NCBI GenBank assembly: GCA_050084985.1
Contig: JBITNC010000001.1
Coordinates: forward strand, 213,466,001 to 213,530,000
Length of the DNA stretch: 64,000 bases
Reading direction: 5' to 3'
From: Nageia nagi
Taxonomy: Eukaryota > Pinophyta
Part shown: piece by piece, positions 59,546 through 64,000 of the stretch
Layout: every line of letters starts with the position of its first letter
Numbering within the stretch: position 1 is the stretch's first letter
Made by a program: the position numbers and the translations under genes
Notes under the pieces: generated by a model
The model's database searches: none
Told to the model about the DNA's origin: nothing
Seen by the model: the letters and a program-made list of their open reading frames with translations, nothing else

Positions 59546-61097
59546 GTCTCTTTTACTTATTTATGAAAATTTAGTTCCTTTTATGAAATAACATATTGTG
59601 TGGCTTATATAATATATCATATTTCTTTCACTAACTTAAATGATGATTGTTCTTTTAGTTTAGAAAAAAGATATCATTATCTAATTATAGGAAATGAATT
59701 ATTACATTCACTTGAAATTCATTTCTTAACTCAAATAAATATCAAGGAAATAAGTACACATATGTGGGATGTAAAATATAGTATTTTGTATTGCAAAAGC
59801 TTCAAAGTGTAACTTTTAGAATTCAAAGAGGGAGAGAGAGTTACAAATTAGGCTTAATACCTTTTAAGTAGTGTCTAGAAGTATTTAGGTTTAAAATGAA
59901 ACCCTAATGTTAAAAACCTAAATTTTAAAATTATCAAAATTTGGCTAAGTATGAAAAATAACCAACCCAAGAAATGATTAAGTTTGAAAAATAAAATATA
60001 GAAATTTCACTAACTCTATATATTAAGGGGAAAAAAACTTTCTAATGCCCTTAATTCATTTTAAAATACCATAAAAATAAAAATAGCAAAATAATATTCA
60101 ATTTGTTACATATGCAGTAGGAAATAAGGCTATCATCTCTACAACCTTCACCTTGATATATCCTCTTGAGAAGCTATGAACACTATCACATCCATCCATT
60201 AATCCTTGATATTGATAAATCATCTTCCCTATTATCTAATTTGAATTATTCTAATGTGTTATTTTAACTTAAGAAATCTAAGAGAGATAGGGCTCATATA
60301 ATTTAAGAAATTCCAAATATTTTGACTTTAATTTTTTCTCTAAGAGTTACTTCAAGCTCTATTTGGCTTCATCATCACTTCTCCATTGGCTTTGTTCATC
60401 AAAAGTTTAGATATAAACTAAATCAATAATATTTCAATTCTCTTTATATACTTCATTAGATTTATCTTTCAATACTTTGTATATGAGTTTTGTATTTGAT
60501 AACTAATAAAAAAGAAAAGAAAATTCTTTATAAAAATTAATAAATCTCTCAATGATGATAACCTCATTCTCAATCCTTGTAATATTTTCTACTTCTCCTA
60601 TCCATTAATTTGCATACTTGTTGATATCAACCTTGATGCCATATAGTTAAAAGTTCATGTTATCTAGATAAAGAAGATCATGAGATGCATTTGGTAAGAT
60701 TCAAACTACCATTTTGATTAATTTATTGATTCTTTTCTTGAAATCACAACCCTTTATATATTTGGATTTTATTTTCTTTTATCAACTCCCATCTCCTTTA
60801 ATTCCTTGAAGGTATTTTTCATTTTATTCATCTCACTATTGAGCTTATTTACCATTAATTATTTCTCTTAGAAAAGCTTCATTAAATTTTTGGCACCTTG
60901 ATCAATAATGTTATGCATTTTATTCAATCCCAAAAGGTCCAATGTCATATTCCATGGTGTTAACATTTATCTACCTTTTATCTTTAGGATTTCTAACATT
61001 TGTTGAGGGATTGTTAATGTGTAGAGTTTATTTACCAAACTCTATAATGGTTGGCAATTTTTAAGGAATTAGGGCAACTTCTTTACCTATGGCCTCT
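59546..61097. other. AT-rich flank without recognised features
   Basis: 1.5 kb before element E. On the minus strand, about 60960-60780 has short Lys/Glu/Asn-rich pieces (NSEMNKMKNTFKELKEMG) that could be a decayed coiled-coil protein, but stops are frequent and nothing is recognised. The plus-strand 70-codon frame at 59600-59812 is not supported by any motif. Confidence 0.3.
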
Positions 61098-61213
61098 TGT
61101 TAACACATAAAAATGAATTTATGTTTTTAAATCAATAAATTAATGAAATATGCTTGGCCTAACTATATGTCTTGAATGGATTAAAGTGATAATATCAATG
61201 TTTGGCTTGAATA

Positions 61214-61297
61214 TGAATATTGTATGGTTTACCTTGAATATTGCATGGGTTATCTTGAATATTGTATGGTTTATCTTGAGTATTGCATGAATTATCT
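61214..61297 (+). repeat. 21-bp tandem repeat, four copies
   Basis: Units TGAATATTG(T/C)ATGG(T/G)TTA(C/T)CT, with alternate units sharing T or C at position 10. It lies in the U3-like part of the element E LTR, about 90 bp upstream of the TATA box. Confidence 0.9.
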
Positions 61298-61385
61298 TGT
61301 TTATTGATGTGTTTATATTAAATCTTGTGAATTAACCTTATTTATGTGGATGCACGCTGACCTATGGGTGGTATTATCTATTATC

Positions 61386-61395
61386 TATATAAATA
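61386..61395 (+). promoter_or_regulatory. TATA box of element E LTR
   Basis: TATATAAATA followed by AGGG. Confidence 0.55.
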
Positions 61396-61975
61396 AGGGA
61401 TCTAATAGTAAGTCCACAACAACAAGGATACACATGATCCTGCGTATGGTCTTGTAAGTGGCTACCCCTTAAGGTATCTCTTGGTACCGCCTATAAGGCT
61501 GTGGTTTGTGTGCTTCCTTATGCAAGCTCTCCTGACATATGCGATCAATTCTGATATTACACTACAATCTGAGATATCTATACTGAAGATCTGGACCTAA
61601 TCGAGAGGTCAAAGCTATCAAGCTAGGGCCACTGGTGCTCCTTTATGAATGGAAGAACACTGTCGGTGCTCTAATACTACTGAAATGTACCACCCACGGT
61701 CCTCTTTTCACATCTTTGTAGGTCACAGCATTGTGGAAAAGGTAGCTTATCATCACTACATCACCAACATCTACATCTTTCATTATCAGGTATGTCCCAT
61801 GAGGCAAGTACACGAATCACAGTCTTGGTTGGTACAGGTACACTGCTGAATTGGTTATGTTGTTTATTGATATCTAGAATAAATCGCTATCCATAGCTAG
61901 TATACAGATAATATTGAGTTTGTAGATATTTCTCTATTTATTTATTTACATGCTCAATTTTTATTTGTAAACATT

Positions 61976-61994
61976 TGGTGAACCTGACGTGAAC
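61976..61994 (+). other. Candidate primer-binding site of element E
   Basis: TGGTGAACCTGACGTGAAC starts two bases after the LTR end. It differs from the sites of A, B and F. The 'TGG' start suits a tRNA 3' CCA end; the tRNA is not assigned. Confidence 0.5.
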
Positions 61995-62064
61995 TACACA
62001 TCATTATACTAAAACCCTAAAGGTTTTAGTTAAGATTAACATCTATTTTGTGAGTGTCTTAGTT

Positions 62065-63262
62065 ATGGAACAGCTTAAGTTATTCTTGCGAAGCCTTTCA
62101 AAAAGAGATTTGGATGAATTATTGGTAGAAATCAGACATGATGATTCGGAGGAATGCAAAATAGCGCTGAGGGTGACAATAGCAATTTTTAGGCTACTAT
62201 GGAAGGTATGCAGAGGTAGATAGACAGGTTAACAAGAAGATCAATGCCACCTAATGATTCTTTCAAATTTAGTAGTCCTTTATGTGGTGACATTCGTAGG
62301 CATATGCCACCATCCGATTGCAAAGAACCAAAATTTAGTAAGTTCAGTGGTGGAGGAGATCCAAGGAGACATATACAAGGATTTAAGGATGAATGTGAAC
62401 TCACAATTGGTACTGACCAAAGATTGCAGGCTAAATTCTTCCCCCAGAGCTTGGAAGGAGATGCACGAGAATGGTTTTATGGCTTACCTAAGGGTCCATT
62501 ACATCATTTGAGGAATTCAGTGATTTGTTCCTAGAGCAATATAAGCATAACATCAAGAAGGAGGTTATGCTATCGGATTTATGTGCTATTAAACAAGACA
62601 GTGATGAGCAACTAGATAAATTTGTTGTAAGATTTAAGAAGACATGGCAGCAAGTAAAGATTAGGTTAATAGAAAAAGAGGTAAATAACATTTTTAAAGA
62701 AGCTGTTATATTGCCCTTACAAGCATATGTTATTGATTATACACATCTCACATTTTTCGATATGATGTATAAACTGTTAGAGAAAGAAAAAGTCCTTGTG
62801 AAGCTAGGGCTTATAAAGTATGGTAATAATGAAAAGACAAAAGCAAAGGATAAGAGATCGCATTCACCGAAGAAAGAGAAAGATGTCCATATGGCTGAGA
62901 ATACAAGTGAGATGAAGGAAAAGAGATATGTGAGATTTCCCATACCTCCAAGACACATTCTAAAAGATCTTGTGGAAAAAGGGTTATTACAACCTTTACC
63001 AAAGCGTGAGGAAGATCCCACAGCAGAAAAACCTCATTGGTATAAGGAAGATAGATATTGTGAATATCATCAGGCTAAAGGCCATGCTACAAATGGATGT
63101 GGAAATCTTAGGGATAGAATACAAAAGCTCATAAAAGATGGATTCTATGTATGTCCAGCAAAGGTCAAAGATACAGGAGAAGAACAGCATATCAATACGA
63201 TCTTTCTTAAGGATGCTAACCTCGGTAGGAGCTCCAGGCATTCCGAAGGTATCATTTGGTAG
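62065..63262 (+). pseudogene. gag (element E)
   Basis: Gag of a Ty3/gypsy element in three frames. ATG 62065 (MEQLKLFLRSLSKRDLDELL) ends after about 50 codons. From 62244 a second frame has PKFSKFSGGGDPRRHIQGFK and SLEGDAREWFYGLPKG, the capsid part of retrotransposon Gag. The frame shifts near 62495 and the third frame continues FEEFSDLFLEQYKHN, a charged Lys/Glu stretch and a zinc-knuckle-like CEYHQAKGHATNGCGNLRD near 63057-63115. That last segment is the same C..H...GH....C form as in A and B. Its frame ends at 63262. No protease motif follows. Confidence 0.88.
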
Positions 63263-63638
63263 ATTGAAATACATAAAAAAAAAAGCTAGCAGTTGGTTCA
63301 GGTCTCTAACAGATGTCAGGGTTAAGAGGTTGGGAGGTTTCATCAAGTCATAACAGGAGCACCGGTGTTGTATTTTAGGAGAAAAAGACCACTGGCGGTC
63401 CTCTTTTAGAAAAAAAAATAGAGGAAAGCAAAAGATTCCAAGTACATTCACAACATGAAAGGTCAAAATTTTAGGCCGTATCATTGGTGTTCATTCGCAA
63501 GGATCACGGAACATCAAATTCATGCATCACAAGTACATGAACAAAGAACAAATCAGGTACCAAAAGTTTATGTTTTATATATCATGATCAAAATGTTTTT
63601 GTTTACAATGCAAACTGAATGAGATTACATAGAGTGAT
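63263..63638 (+). other. Spacer after gag without pol (element E)
   Basis: No protease or RT motif in any frame. It contains GCACCGGTG and CCACTGGCGGTCCTCTTTT (63357-63405), echoes of motifs in the LTR, then a weakly purine-rich stretch. It separates gag from the antisense ORF that points toward it. Confidence 0.5.
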
Positions 63639-63934
63639 TTAAAATCTCCTACTAGACCCCCCACCCCCTACACTAGAGCTAGTAGCCCTACTAGAGGTGC
63701 CACCCCTGCACCGTGCCCTGTATTTCTCTACACGGGCCTTCTCCTCACCGATCTGTCTCTCAGCCTGGCGAAGCTACTCATAGAGGACCTTGATTTCTTT
63801 ATTGGCCACCTGTAAGTCCTGATAGATACTGGCATAATCTCCTCCTCCAAACTGTAGATGGCCCTGTAGCTCCCTGATCTCCTCATCCTTCTGGTCGATT
63901 TGGCTATGTAGCCTGGCTATCTCAACCTTAGGAT
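63639..63934 (-). pseudogene. Antisense coiled-coil ORF, last exon (element E)
   Basis: The minus-strand frame ends at TAA 63639-63641. It reads DPKVEIARLHSQIDQKDEEI, RELQGHLQFGGGDYASIY, QDLQVANKEIKVLYE, one TAG (in place of a Gln codon), LRQAERQIGEEKARVEKY, then a Ser/Gly-rich tail ending GGGGSSRRF. Leucine and charge spacing indicate a coiled coil. Upstream the frame is preceded by a candidate splice acceptor (…TATGTCATAG, boundary 63935/63934); the rest is beyond the edge. The layout (coiled coil then Ser/Gly tail, antisense to gag) parallels the C-terminus of the PMD genes in A and B, so a PMD-type gene is possible but not shown: no PMD is visible here. Confidence 0.6.
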
Positions 63935-64000
63935 CTATGACATAGCATTAATATATCATGTTAGTTCCTTGCATATTATGAAAAATAGAAAGTCAAAGCA

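Larger units (their letters stand above)
61098..61973 (+). repeat. 5' LTR of element E
   Basis: TG...CA unit of 876 bp, start TGTTAACACATAAAAATG, end TTTGTAAACA. TATATAAATA is at 61386-61395. The downstream (R/U5-like) part contains GCCACTGGTGCTCC, CACTGTCGGTGCTC and CCCACGGTCCTC (61627-61706), variants of a motif that returns after gag at 63357-63405. Confidence 0.7.
61098..64000 (+). mobile_element. Element E: 5' part of a gypsy-like retrotransposon
   Basis: Plus-strand element running off the right edge. The LTR (61098-61973) starts TGTTAACACATAAAAATG, close to the TGTAGACACCTAAAAATG of A and B. A primer-type site, gag, a spacer of about 0.4 kb without pol, and an antisense coiled-coil ORF follow. 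GC content is higher than in the neighbours, especially at 63650-63930, suggesting less decay. The right-hand LTR, pol (if any) and the second target duplication are outside the window. Confidence 0.75.

Noticed and set aside
1-64000. Host protein-coding gene, tRNA or organelle insertion
   Set aside because: Everything recognisable belongs to transposable elements. No cloverleaf, rRNA or organelle gene was noticed. A tRNA scan and a search against organelle genomes would settle this.

Overview
This window is intergenic plant DNA made almost entirely of transposable elements. I find no host gene, tRNA or rRNA that I can defend. The base composition is AT-rich. The elements are large and nested, and nearly every coding region is broken by stops, many of which look like C-to-T decay of methylated cytosines. 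This fits a seed plant with a very large, repeat-filled genome. A gymnosperm is plausible, but the sequence alone does not prove it.

Layout. 1-3446: 3' end of a decayed Ty1/copia element (integrase C-terminus, reverse transcriptase, RNase H) followed by two LTR-like blocks, one holding nine copies of a 49-bp tandem repeat. 3450-4828: a decayed LINE reverse transcriptase. 4829-5829: a 1.0-kb terminal-inverted-repeat element with an internal tandem duplication. 6345-12743, 29722-30018, 46355-51446 and 56728 onward: an older, heavily decayed LTR-element landscape (here called family C, about 1.67-kb LTRs, probably Ty3/gypsy), into which the younger elements inserted.

Three insertions are delimited by matching 5-bp target duplications. 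Element A (12744-29716, ATGTT) and element B (30019-46349, ATTAT) are two members of one Ty3/gypsy Tat-like family, both on the minus strand and only 302 bp apart. Element F (51447-56722, CTTAG) is a nearly complete Ty1/copia element with 635-bp LTRs. A further gypsy-like element (E) begins at 61098 and runs off the right edge.

A and B are the interesting part. Reading on the minus strand, each has LTR, primer-binding site, long leader, gag, protease, reverse transcriptase, a degenerate RNase H, a second (archaeal-type) RNase H and integrase. After pol comes an uncharacterised sense ORF whose product contains two copies of a repeat of about 100 residues. Then, on the opposite strand, comes an intron-containing gene with a plant mobile domain (PMD) and a charged, coiled-coil-like tail. 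The sense ORF and the antisense PMD gene point tail to tail between pol and the 3' LTR. Element E also has an antisense ORF, with a coiled-coil tail and a candidate splice acceptor, downstream of its gag. None of the elements looks autonomous now: A has lost about 0.8 kb of the PMD gene, and B has lost most of its protease and has a frameshift at the YVDD motif.
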